DNA from: Hydrogenophilaceae bacterium
Lineage (GTDB): Bacteria; Pseudomonadota; Gammaproteobacteria; Burkholderiales; Thiobacillaceae
Assembly (NCBI GenBank): GCA_024709485.1
Contig: JANJWO010000032.1
Coordinates: forward strand, 1-35,891
Reading direction: 5' to 3'
Length of the DNA: 35,891 bases
Shown here: positions 1 through 6,874 of the stretch, one piece after another
Layout: each line of letters begins with the position of its first letter
Numbering within the stretch: position 1 is the first letter of the stretch
Translations under genes and position numbers: made by a program
Notes under the pieces: generated by a model
The model's database searches: none
What the model was told of the DNA's origin: nothing
The model's input: only the letters and a program-made list of their open reading frames with translations

Positions 1-44
1 GTGGTGTGGTTTGGTGTGTGGGTTGTGGTGATGTTTACATTTTT
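1..44. other. G/T-rich edge beyond recN
   Basis: These 44 bases after the recN stop are unusually rich in G and T on the plus strand, with repeated GTGG and GTGTG runs. I see no gene, hairpin or terminator; the window begins too soon to tell what follows. Confidence 0.4.
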
Positions 45-1754
45 TCAACCCCAACACGCCCCACGCCTCACCGATTTATTGCGGCCGCCTTTTCCCGCCC
101 CGGCGGTATCCAGCATTTCGCGGGCATGCTTCAAGGTGGTGTCGGTGATTTCCTGGCCGCCCAGCATGCGTGCGATTTCCATCACCCGTTCGTCTTCGTT
201 CAGCGGCCTCACCTGGCTGATGACCTTGTCGCTGCCGGCAAGCTTGCTGACGCGCAGGTGCTGGCGGCCATGCGCGGCGACCTGCGGCAGGTGCGTCACG
301 ACCAGCACCTGCCGGCCCGAAGCGACTTGCGTCAGCCGCCGCCCCACCGCCTCGGCCACCGCGCCGCCGATGCCGACATCGACCTCGTCGAAGATCAGCG
401 TGGGCACGCCCGCCGCCCCCGACAGCGCCGTCTGGATGGCCAGGCTGATGCGCGAAAGCTCGCCGCCTGAGGCCACCTTGTCGAGCGCGCCGGGCGCGAG
501 CGTGGCATGGCTGGCGACCAGGAAGGCGATTTCCTCCAGACCGTGCGGCTGCGGTTCGCACGCCGCGAGGCGGACCTCGAAACGCCCGTCGGCCAGCGAC
601 AGTTCAGCCATGGTCCGGCTCACCGCCTTCGCCAGTTGCGGCGCGGCGCGCCTGCGCTTGTCGGAAAGCTTTTTCGCGCCGGCCTGGTAGACGGTCTCCG
701 CGCGCGCCGCCTCGAGCGCCAGCGCTTCGACATCATCTTCCGCCGCGAGCTGCTGCAGGCGTTCGCGCCACTCGGCATGACGCTCCAGCAATTCCGCCGC
801 GCCAAGCCGGTGCTTGCGCGACACCCGATGCACCTCCGCCATGCGGCGGTCGAGTTCGGCAAGCCGCTCCGGATCCAGGCTCAGGCGGTCGGCATAACGC
901 CGGATACCGTGGCGCGCCTCTTCCAGATCGTTCCGCGCGGAGTCGAACAGCGCGCGCGCCTCGGACAGGCCGGGATCCTTTTCCTGCATCTCCTCTACGA
1001 TGCCTTGCAGGCGGCCGAGGCGCCGCAGCAGGCCGTCTTCCTCGTCCTCCAGCCCGGCCAGGAGCTGCGCGCCGGCCTCGATCAGGCTCGACATGTGCGC
1101 CTGCCGCCCGTGCTCGGCCTGCAGCTCGTCCCAGGCGCGCAGGTCGTCCAGCAGCGGGCCGACCTCCGCCAGCGCCGCCTCCAGCCCTTCCTTTTCCAGA
1201 AGCCGCGCCCCCGCTTCCGCGCGCGCGGCCTGCAGGCGCTTGCGCGCCGCCTGCCAGCCCTGCCAGGCCTGCCAGGTGGCGGCGGCCTCGGCCTGCGCGC
1301 CGGCGAACTCGTCCAGCAGATCGCGCTGGACGCTGGTTTTCAGCAAGGCATGATGGGCATGCTGGCCATGAATGTCGACCAGCTGTTCGCCCAGTTCGCG
1401 CAGCTGCGCCAGCGTCACCGGAGTGCCGTTGATGAAGGCGCGGCTGCGTCCTTCCGGCTCGACGGTCCTGCGCAGCAGACAGGCGCCGGCTTCGGCCTCC
1501 AGCTCATTTGCGCTCAGCCACGCCTGCACGGCCGGCAGCCCGGCAAGCTCGAACTCGGCGCTGATTTCCGCGCGCCGCCCGCCGTTGCGCACCACGCCGG
1601 ACTCGGCGCGATCGCCCAGCGCCAGCGACAGCGCATCGACCAGGATGGATTTGCCGGCGCCGGTTTCGCCGCTCAGGACGGTCAGGCCCGGGGAAAAATC
1701 CAGGTCCAGCGATTCGACCAGCACAAAATCACGAATGGCCAGGGACCGCAACAT
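45..1754 (-). CDS. recN: DNA repair protein RecN
   Basis: RecN is an SMC-like ATPase that acts in recombinational repair of double-strand breaks in the cytoplasm. The 569-residue product has the full family layout: an N-terminal half-ATPase with Walker A GETGAGKS at residues 29-36, a long central coiled-coil region rich in Ala, Glu, Leu and Arg (about 150-370), and a C-terminal half-ATPase with the SGGEL signature near 425 and Walker B LIFDEVD near 453-459. The length is normal for the family (about 550-570). The ATG overlaps the stop of nadK by one base (TGATG), so the two genes are probably cotranscribed and translationally coupled. A LexA box was not found upstream, as expected if the promoter lies before nadK. 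The last 15 residues, rich in Gly, Arg and Lys, look unconserved. Confidence 0.97.
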   Translation of the reverse strand: MLRSLAIRDFVLVESLDLDFSPGLTVLSGETGAGKSILVDALSLALGDRAESGVVRNGGRRAEISAEFELAGLPAVQAWLSANELEAEAGACLLRRTVEPEGRSRAFINGTPVTLAQLRELGEQLVDIHGQHAHHALLKTSVQRDLLDEFAGAQAEAAATWQAWQGWQAARKRLQAARAEAGARLLEKEGLEAALAEVGPLLDDLRAWDELQAEHGRQAHMSSLIEAGAQLLAGLEDEEDGLLRRLGRLQGIVEEMQEKDPGLSEARALFDSARNDLEEARHGIRRYADRLSLDPERLAELDRRMAEVHRVSRKHRLGAAELLERHAEWRERLQQLAAEDDVEALALEAARAETVYQAGAKKLSDKRRRAAPQLAKAVSRTMAELSLADGRFEVRLAACEPQPHGLEEIAFLVASHATLAPGALDKVASGGELSRISLAIQTALSGAAGVPTLIFDEVDVGIGGAVAEAVGRRLTQVASGRQVLVVTHLPQVAAHGRQHLRVSKLAGSDKVISQVRPLNEDERVMEIARMLGGQEITDTTLKHAREMLDTAGAGKGGRNKSVRRGACWG

Positions 1755-2626
1755 CAGATCTGCCTGCTCCAGTGCAGTTTCTGGCGCAGGGTGTCGTAGT
1801 AACGGTAATGCCTGGGATGCAGCAGGGTGACGCTGTTGGGCATGCGGCAGATGCTGACCGTGTCGCCCTTTTGCAGTTCGAAATAGTTCTGGCCGTCAAG
1901 ATGCACGCGCGCATCGTCGGCGCGCTTGATGATGATGTCCACGCGCGATTCGCTGCTCACCACGATCGGGCGCGCCGACAGGGTATGCGGGCAGATCGGC
2001 ACCAGCGCGATGGCCTCCAGCGTCGGATAAAGGATCGGTCCGCCGGCCGACATCGCATACGCGGTGGAACCCGTCGGCGTGGCGACGACGAGGCCGTCGG
2101 AGCGCTGGGTATAGACGTATTCGTTGTCGATGAAAACCTCGAACTCGATGAGGCGCCCGGTGGCCGCCTTGCTCACCACCACGTCGTTGAAGGCGGGGCC
2201 CTCTTCGTAGGTGTCGTCTTCGTGCTGGAGCGTGGCCGCCAGCAGGATGCGCTGCTCGGCGTCGTATTCGCCGGCCAGCATGCGCGCCAGCTCGGCTTCC
2301 ATGTTGTCGACCGTGATGTCGGTGAGAAAGCCCAGGCGCCCCTGGTTCACGCCGATCAGCGGCACCGGATAGGGCGCCAGCGCGCGGGCGATGGAAAGCA
2401 TGGTGCCGTCGCCGCCCAGCACGATGACCACTTCCGCCACGGTCGGCAGTTCGCTCAGATTGGCCTGTTTGTAGCGCGGCTGGTCCAGCGTCTTGGCGGT
2501 CTGGCGCGCCAGCGTGACCTCGCAACCGTGTGCCGAAAGAAAGTCAGCCAGGCGTTCGACCGATTCCGCCAGCGCGAGGCTGTCGTATTTGCCCACCAGG
2601 GCGACTTTTTTGAAAGTTTGCGGCAT
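1754..2626 (-). CDS. nadK: NAD kinase
   Basis: This ATP-dependent NAD kinase makes NADP from NAD in the cytoplasm. The 290-residue protein carries the family motifs GGDGTML (71-77), NDVVV (147-151) and [15 protein letters not shown] (183-197). I chose the ATG at 2626 because the product then begins [15 protein letters not shown], matching the usual betaproteobacterial NadK start; a longer open frame reaches 2674 but its extra residues look like untranslated leader. A TATAAT hexamer on the minus strand ends only 6 bases before this ATG, so the transcript could be leaderless or almost so. It is the first gene of a nadK-recN pair and is divergent from hrcA. Confidence 0.96.
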   Translation of the reverse strand: MPQTFKKVALVGKYDSLALAESVERLADFLSAHGCEVTLARQTAKTLDQPRYKQANLSELPTVAEVVIVLGGDGTMLSIARALAPYPVPLIGVNQGRLGFLTDITVDNMEAELARMLAGEYDAEQRILLAATLQHEDDTYEEGPAFNDVVVSKAATGRLIEFEVFIDNEYVYTQRSDGLVVATPTGSTAYAMSAGGPILYPTLEAIALVPICPHTLSARPIVVSSESRVDIIIKRADDARVHLDGQNYFELQKGDTVSICRMPNSVTLLHPRHYRYYDTLRQKLHWSRQI

Positions 2627-2639
2627 GCTCCCATTATAC
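2610..2639 (+). promoter_or_regulatory. Putative hrcA promoter overlapping the nadK start
   Basis: On the plus strand TTGAAA (2610-2615) and TTATAC (2634-2639) are separated by 18 bases, a reasonable sigma-70 arrangement about 55 bases ahead of the hrcA ATG. The opposite strand of 2633-2638 reads TATAAT and could be the minus 10 of nadK, although no good minus 35 was found for that direction. The two divergent promoters would therefore overlap. No CIRCE inverted repeat (TTAGCACTC half-sites) is visible here, so HrcA autoregulation through a standard CIRCE is not supported. This is a reading by eye. Confidence 0.35.
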
Positions 2640-2694
2640 GGTTGTAAAATCGTTTGGAACCTGTCACCACGCACCGTTTCGAATAAATGACGCC

Positions 2695-3711
2695 ATGTTG
2701 ACCGAGCGCGCGCGCATCCTGCTGAAAACCCTGATCGAACGCCATATCGCCGAGGGCGAGCCGGTGGGTTCGCGCACCCTGGCGCGGCATACCGGACTGG
2801 ATCTGTCGCCGGCCAGCATCCGCAACATCATGGCCGATCTCGAGGACATGGGCTTCGTCACCAGCCCGCACACCTCGGCCGGGCGCGTGCCCACCCCGCG
2901 CGGCTACCGCTTCTTCGTCGACACCCTGCTGACGGTGCGCCCGCTCGAACAGGGCGCCCTGGGCGAAATGCAGCGGCAGCTCGCCCCCAACGACCCGCAG
3001 AAGCTGCTTTCCACGGCTTCCAATTTATTGTCCGAGCTGACCCGCTTCGCCGGCCTGGTCATGATCCCCAAGCGCAACCCGGCCTGCCGCCAGATCGAAT
3101 TTCTCAGTCTGTCCGAGAAGCGCGTGCTGCTCATCATCGTGACGCACGAGGGCGAAGTGGAAAACCGCGTGCTCTTCACCGAGCAGCCCTACACCCAGGC
3201 CCAGCTCACGGAGTCGGCCAACTTCTTCAACCGCCACTTCGCCGGACGCACCTTCGACGAGATGCGCGCCGGCCTCAAGGCCGAACTCGGCCGCATGCGC
3301 GACGACATGCAGGCCCTGATGACCGCCGCGGTCAATGCGGGGTCCGAGGCCCTGGAAGGGCAGCGCGAGGCGGTGGTGGTTTCCGGCAGCCGCAAGCTGC
3401 TGGACGTGCAGGAGCTGTCCGCCAACATGCAGAGCCTGCGCCGCCTGTTCGACGCCTTCGAGCAGAAAACGGCGCTGCTGCAATTGCTGGAGCAGTCGTG
3501 CGCGGCGCAGGGCGTGCAGATTTTCATCGGCGGCGAATCCGACACCCTGCCCCTCGACGAATGCAGCCTGGTCACCGCGCCCTACGAGGTCGACGGCCAG
3601 GTGGTCGGCACGCTCGGCGTGGTCGGCCCCACCCGCATGGCCTACGAGCGCGTGATTCCGATCGTCGACGTGACGGCGCGGCTGCTGTCCAACGCCCTCT
3701 CCTATCATTGA
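2695..3711 (+). CDS. hrcA: Heat-inducible transcription repressor HrcA
   Basis: HrcA represses class I heat-shock operons by binding CIRCE elements. The 338-residue protein has the N-terminal winged-helix region: the recognition segment [18 protein letters not shown] (about 42-59) is followed by the wing [17 protein letters not shown]. The C-terminal GAF-like part contains the typical ending with [17 protein letters not shown]. The length matches the family. It is divergent from nadK and followed by hemH after about 150 bases that contain a repeat. Its usual partner genes grpE, dnaK and dnaJ are not in this window, and no CIRCE was found, so its targets must lie elsewhere. Confidence 0.96.
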   Translation: MLTERARILLKTLIERHIAEGEPVGSRTLARHTGLDLSPASIRNIMADLEDMGFVTSPHTSAGRVPTPRGYRFFVDTLLTVRPLEQGALGEMQRQLAPNDPQKLLSTASNLLSELTRFAGLVMIPKRNPACRQIEFLSLSEKRVLLIIVTHEGEVENRVLFTEQPYTQAQLTESANFFNRHFAGRTFDEMRAGLKAELGRMRDDMQALMTAAVNAGSEALEGQREAVVVSGSRKLLDVQELSANMQSLRRLFDAFEQKTALLQLLEQSCAAQGVQIFIGGESDTLPLDECSLVTAPYEVDGQVVGTLGVVGPTRMAYERVIPIVDVTARLLSNALSYH

Positions 3712-3725
3712 CTTGAAAAAAATCA

Positions 3726-3841
3726 GCCACTGAGGGCACAGAGAACACAGGGGAAGCCGCAGCCCAGAGGCTCAGCCCGCATGAGCATGATCAATTGCGG
3801 AAGTCCTGTTTTTTCTCTGTGAACTCTGTGTCCTCTGTGGC
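3726..3841. repeat. Intergenic inverted repeat with 9-base periodic arms, copy A
   Basis: Arm 1 (about 3726-3754) and arm 2 (about 3813-3841) are near-complementary over 29 bases with roughly six mismatches, enclosing about 58 bases of loop. Each arm is itself a threefold short tandem repeat: in arm 2 the hexamer CTCTGT recurs every 9 bases (3815, 3824, 3833), and arm 1 holds the complement (CTGAGG, CAGAGA, CAGGGG). Three similar elements occur at 29611-29677, 34831-34890 and 35801-35878, all between genes. It lies between hrcA and hemH and could form a large hairpin in RNA. There is no reading frame in it. Confidence 0.85.
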
Positions 3842-3863
3842 TTGAAGTGAGGTTTAAGGATTA

Positions 3864-4967
3864 ATGCGCTATCTGGAAGAACCCGAATTCCGCCACGGCA
3901 CGCCTGCCCGCGCCGGCGTGCTGCTGATCAACCTGGGCTCGCCGGACGCGCCGACCCAGCCCGCGCTGCGGCGTTATCTCAAGGAATTCCTCTCCGATCC
4001 GCGGGTGGTGGAAATTCCGCGCCCGCTCTGGTGGCTGATCCTGAACGGCATCGTCCTCAACACCCGGCCGAAAAAATCCGCCGCCAAATATGCCGCCGTC
4101 TGGATGCCGGAAGGCGCGCCGCTCAAGGTGCACACGGAAAGGCAGGCCCGGCTTCTCAAGGGCTGGCTGGGCGAGAAGGCCGGGCAGAGCATCCCCGTCG
4201 AATACGCCATGCGCTATGGCGCCGCGCCGATCGCCGCGGGCCTCGACAAGCTGAAGGCCGCCGGCTGCGACCGCATCCTGCTGCTGCCCATGTACCCGCA
4301 GTACGCCGCCTCCACCACCGCCACTGCCAACGACGCCGCCTTCGCGCATCTGCAAAAGCTCCGCAATGCGCCGGCCGTGCGCACCCTCCGCCACTACCAC
4401 GACGATCCCGGCTACATCCGCGCCCTGGCCGCCAGCGTGCGCGCCTACTGGCAGCAGAACGGCCGCCCCGAGGTGCTGCTGATGAGCTTCCACGGCCTGC
4501 CGCGTTATACCCTGGAAAAAGGCGATCCCTATCACTGCGAATGCCAGAAGACCGGCCGCCTGCTGGCCGAGGCCCTGGGGCTTGCCGAAAACCAGTACCG
4601 CATCACTTTTCAGTCGCGCTTCGGCAGGGCCGAATGGCTCAAGCCCTACACCGCCCAAAGCTTGCGCGAGCTCGCCGCGCAGGGCATCCGGAACGTTCAC
4701 ACCATCTGTCCCGGCTTTCCCGCCGATTGCCTGGAAACCCTGGAAGAGATCGCCATCGACGGCAAGGAGACCTTCCTCCATGCGGGCGGCAAAAGCTACG
4801 GCTACATTCCCGCGCTCAACGAATCCCCTCTCTGGATCGAGGCCCTGGGCAACATCGCGCTCGCCAATCTTGGCGGCTGGATCGCGTCTGACGCGGAGCT
4901 TGCCCTGCAACCGCGCGCGCTCCAGGATTCGGCGCAACGCGCCCGGCACCTGGGCGCAAAGCTTTAA
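3864..4967 (+). CDS. hemH: Ferrochelatase (protoporphyrin ferrochelatase)
   Basis: Ferrochelatase inserts ferrous iron into protoporphyrin IX, the last step of protohaem synthesis. The 367-residue sequence shows the N-terminal [11 protein letters not shown] (19-29), the metal-site histidine in MSFHGLP (His210), the [16 protein letters not shown] segment (248-263) and the C-terminal acidic helix [11 protein letters not shown] (286-296). The ATG at 3864 has a good Shine-Dalgarno (AAGGA) 5 bases upstream. Placement downstream of hrcA is typical of betaproteobacteria. Haem supply fits with the cytochrome-rich genes in the same window, but that proximity may be incidental. Confidence 0.97.
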   Translation: MRYLEEPEFRHGTPARAGVLLINLGSPDAPTQPALRRYLKEFLSDPRVVEIPRPLWWLILNGIVLNTRPKKSAAKYAAVWMPEGAPLKVHTERQARLLKGWLGEKAGQSIPVEYAMRYGAAPIAAGLDKLKAAGCDRILLLPMYPQYAASTTATANDAAFAHLQKLRNAPAVRTLRHYHDDPGYIRALAASVRAYWQQNGRPEVLLMSFHGLPRYTLEKGDPYHCECQKTGRLLAEALGLAENQYRITFQSRFGRAEWLKPYTAQSLRELAAQGIRNVHTICPGFPADCLETLEEIAIDGKETFLHAGGKSYGYIPALNESPLWIEALGNIALANLGGWIASDAELALQPRALQDSAQRARHLGAKL

Positions 4968-5057
4968 TTTCGCACCCCCTTCCGGGCCGCCGCCCAAACA
5001 GCGAGGCATATAAGCGCTCGCTGTTGGACATTCCGCGAATATCAAACAAGAATGGCG

Positions 5058-5091
5058 AACAGGGTCATTTCCGACGAAATGATCCTGTTTT
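5058..5091 (+). terminator. Stem-loop with short T tract after hemH, upstream of fccA
   Basis: AACAGGGTCATTTC (5058-5071) pairs with GAAATGATCCTGTT (5076-5089) through 14 pairs, one of them G-U, around a CGAC tetraloop, then TT and C. It lies 91 bases after the hemH stop and 65 bases before the fccA ATG. The T tract is weak, so it may be a modest intrinsic terminator for hemH, an mRNA 5' stability element, or a regulator site for fccAB. Confidence 0.6.
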
Positions 5092-5155
5092 CTGCCCGCC
5101 ACCAATCGAGGCAGAAGCCTTTCAATCAACTGAAGAGGTTTTTTTGGAGGAGTTT

Positions 5156-5458
5156 ATGCACAAGATGTTGATTCTGGCTGCCGCGAGCGCCGCGCTGCTC
5201 GGCGCGAATGCATTCGCCGTCGAGCGCGGCGAACTGCTGGCTTCCACCTGCCTGTCCTGCCACGGGCCTGACGGCCACAGCACGAAGGTGCAAGGCGCGG
5301 TGCCCAGCCTCGCCGGCCTGGAAAAGGGCTACCTCGTCAAATCCTTGCAGGAATTCAAGGCCGGCACCCGCGCTTCGAGCGTCATGAAGCGCCTTGCCAG
5401 CGGCTACACCGATGAGGAGTATGCGCTGATGGCCGACTATCTTTCCAAACTCAAATAA
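5156..5458 (+). CDS. fccA: Sulfide dehydrogenase cytochrome c subunit (monohaem, FccA type)
   Basis: This is a small periplasmic class I cytochrome c that would accept electrons from the FccB flavoprotein during sulfide oxidation and pass them to the respiratory chain. The 100-residue product begins with a Sec signal peptide (about 1-21, ending NAFA), has one haem site CLSCH (Cys32, Cys35, His36) and a likely axial Met77 in SSVMKRL. I chose the ATG at 5156 because it is preceded by a strong Shine-Dalgarno (GGAGGA, 4 bases away) and gives a clean signal peptide; an upstream in-frame start at 5024 would spoil it. It is monohaem, like the Chlorobium type and unlike the larger dihaem FccA of Allochromatium. 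fccB begins 24 bases downstream. Assignment as FccA depends on that neighbour; by itself it is a generic c-type cytochrome. Confidence 0.88.
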   Translation: MHKMLILAAASAALLGANAFAVERGELLASTCLSCHGPDGHSTKVQGAVPSLAGLEKGYLVKSLQEFKAGTRASSVMKRLASGYTDEEYALMADYLSKLK

Positions 5459-5482
5459 ACCGGACCGGCAAGGAGCACGAAT

Positions 5483-6751
5483 ATGAGCATTACCCGTCGC
5501 GATTTTCTGAAAGTGTCCGGCATGGGCGCGGCCAGCGCCCTCATCGCCGGCTGCGCCGGCATGGGCGCATCCGGCGCCAAGCCCAAGGTGGTGGTGGTCG
5601 GCGCCGGCTATGGCGGCGCCACCTGCGCCAAGTACCTGCGCAAGTGGGGCCCCCACATCGAAGTCACCCTGATCGAGCCGAACGACAAGTTCGTGTCCTG
5701 CCCGCGCTCCAACCTGGTGATCGGCGGCCTGCGCAACATGGACTACCTCACCCACGGCTATGACAATCTGCCGAAACACGGCATCCGGATGGTGAAGGAC
5801 ACGGTCGTCGCCATCGATCCGGGCAAGCGCACCGTCACCACCAAGGGCGGCACCACTTTGGGCTATGACCGCCTGGTGCTCGCCCCCGGCATCGATGTGC
5901 GCACCGACACGGTCAAGGGTTTCCAGGAAGCCGAGGCCGCCGGCAAGGTGGTGCACGCCTGGAAAGCGGGCGCGCAGACCGCGCTCCTGAGAAAGCAGCT
6001 CGAGGCCATGCCCGACGGCGGCGTGTTCGTCATCGGCATCCCCGGCACGCCCTACCGCTGCCCGCCCGGACCCTACGAGCGCATCTCCCTGGTGGCCAAC
6101 TACTTCAAGCAGGCCAAGCCCAAGTCCAAGATCATCGTGCTCGACAGCAACGCCGACATCGTGTCGAAGAAGCCGCTGTTCACCTGGGCCTGGAACAGCT
6201 TCTACCCCGGCATGATCGACTACCGCGGCAGCAGCGCGGCGACGGGAGTGGACGGCAGCCGCATGGTGGTGTCCACCGAATTCGACGACATCAAGGCCGA
6301 TGTCATGAACGTGGTGCCGCGCCAGCGCGCCGGCGAGTTGTGCGCCCTGGCCGGCGTGCGCAACGACAGCACCGGCAACTGGTGCGCGGTCGATTTCATC
6401 TCCTTCGAGTCGACGGCCGTGCCCTTCGTCCACATCATCGGCGATTCGGTGGCGGCCGCGCTGCCGAAATCGGGCCACATGGCGACCAACCAGGCCAAGA
6501 TCTGCGCCGCCGCCATCGTCGAGCTGCTGGCAGGACGCAAGCCCGAGGCCGCCCCGGTGATCGCCAACACCTGCTACTCGGACACTTCCGCCACCACCGG
6601 CGGCCATGTCGCCAACGTCTACCGCTACAACGCCGAGAAGAAGACATACGTCGATCCGGGCGGCGGCGGCGCCACCCCGCAGGGCGACGAGCTCAACCAC
6701 ACCTATGCCGAGTCCTGGGCCCAGAACATCTGGGCCGAAGTGCTCAGCTGA
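5483..6751 (+). CDS. fccB: Sulfide dehydrogenase (flavocytochrome c) flavoprotein subunit
   Basis: FccB is the FAD subunit that oxidises sulfide in the periplasm and reduces the partner cytochrome. The 422-residue protein has a twin-arginine signal (RRDFLK, 5-10) followed by a hydrophobic stretch, then the FAD-binding VVVVGAGYGGATCAKYL (36-52). Cys73 in FVSCPRSN aligns with the covalent flavin-attachment cysteine of Allochromatium FCSD; Cys193 (YRCPPGPYER) and Cys364 (ANTCYS) match its redox-active disulfide pair. The C-terminal FCSD domain, ending with YAESWAQNIWAEV, is present. The signal also contains LIAGC with Cys24, a plausible lipobox, so the protein may be a Tat-exported lipoprotein. 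SD AAGGAG lies before the ATG. SoxF is a close relative, but no sox genes are present here. Confidence 0.94.
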   Translation: MSITRRDFLKVSGMGAASALIAGCAGMGASGAKPKVVVVGAGYGGATCAKYLRKWGPHIEVTLIEPNDKFVSCPRSNLVIGGLRNMDYLTHGYDNLPKHGIRMVKDTVVAIDPGKRTVTTKGGTTLGYDRLVLAPGIDVRTDTVKGFQEAEAAGKVVHAWKAGAQTALLRKQLEAMPDGGVFVIGIPGTPYRCPPGPYERISLVANYFKQAKPKSKIIVLDSNADIVSKKPLFTWAWNSFYPGMIDYRGSSAATGVDGSRMVVSTEFDDIKADVMNVVPRQRAGELCALAGVRNDSTGNWCAVDFISFESTAVPFVHIIGDSVAAALPKSGHMATNQAKICAAAIVELLAGRKPEAAPVIANTCYSDTSATTGGHVANVYRYNAEKKTYVDPGGGGATPQGDELNHTYAESWAQNIWAEVLS

Positions 6752-6770
6752 TTTCTCTGCAGGCTGACTG

Positions 6771-6795
6771 GCGGGGCGCAAGCCCCGCTTTTTTT
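6771..6795 (+). terminator. Rho-independent terminator of fccAB
   Basis: GCGGGGC and its complement GCCCCGC form a tight stem around a short loop, directly followed by a run of seven or more T. It starts 19 bases after the fccB stop. This is a textbook intrinsic terminator reading rightward. Confidence 0.93.
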
Positions 6796-6814
6796 ATGGA
6801 AATTTGCGGGAAAC

Positions 6815-6855
6815 GGCGGCTAACGCCCCAAGCAAAAGCACAAGCGTTCGCCGCC
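6815..6855 (-). terminator. Stem-loop downstream of the autotransporter gene
   Basis: GGCGGCTAACGC (6815-6826) and GCGTTCGCCGCC (6844-6855) are complementary except for one mismatch, with a 17-base loop. It begins 19 bases beyond the autotransporter stop on the minus strand. Only a short T stretch (GTTTCC) follows in that direction, so it is a weak intrinsic terminator or 3'-end protecting hairpin. Confidence 0.5.
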
Positions 6856-6874
6856 CATGTCCGCGCGGCAGGAA

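Noticed and set aside
2640-2694. CIRCE element controlling hrcA.
   Set aside because: No TTAGCACTC or GAGTGCTAA half-site could be found in the hrcA upstream region.
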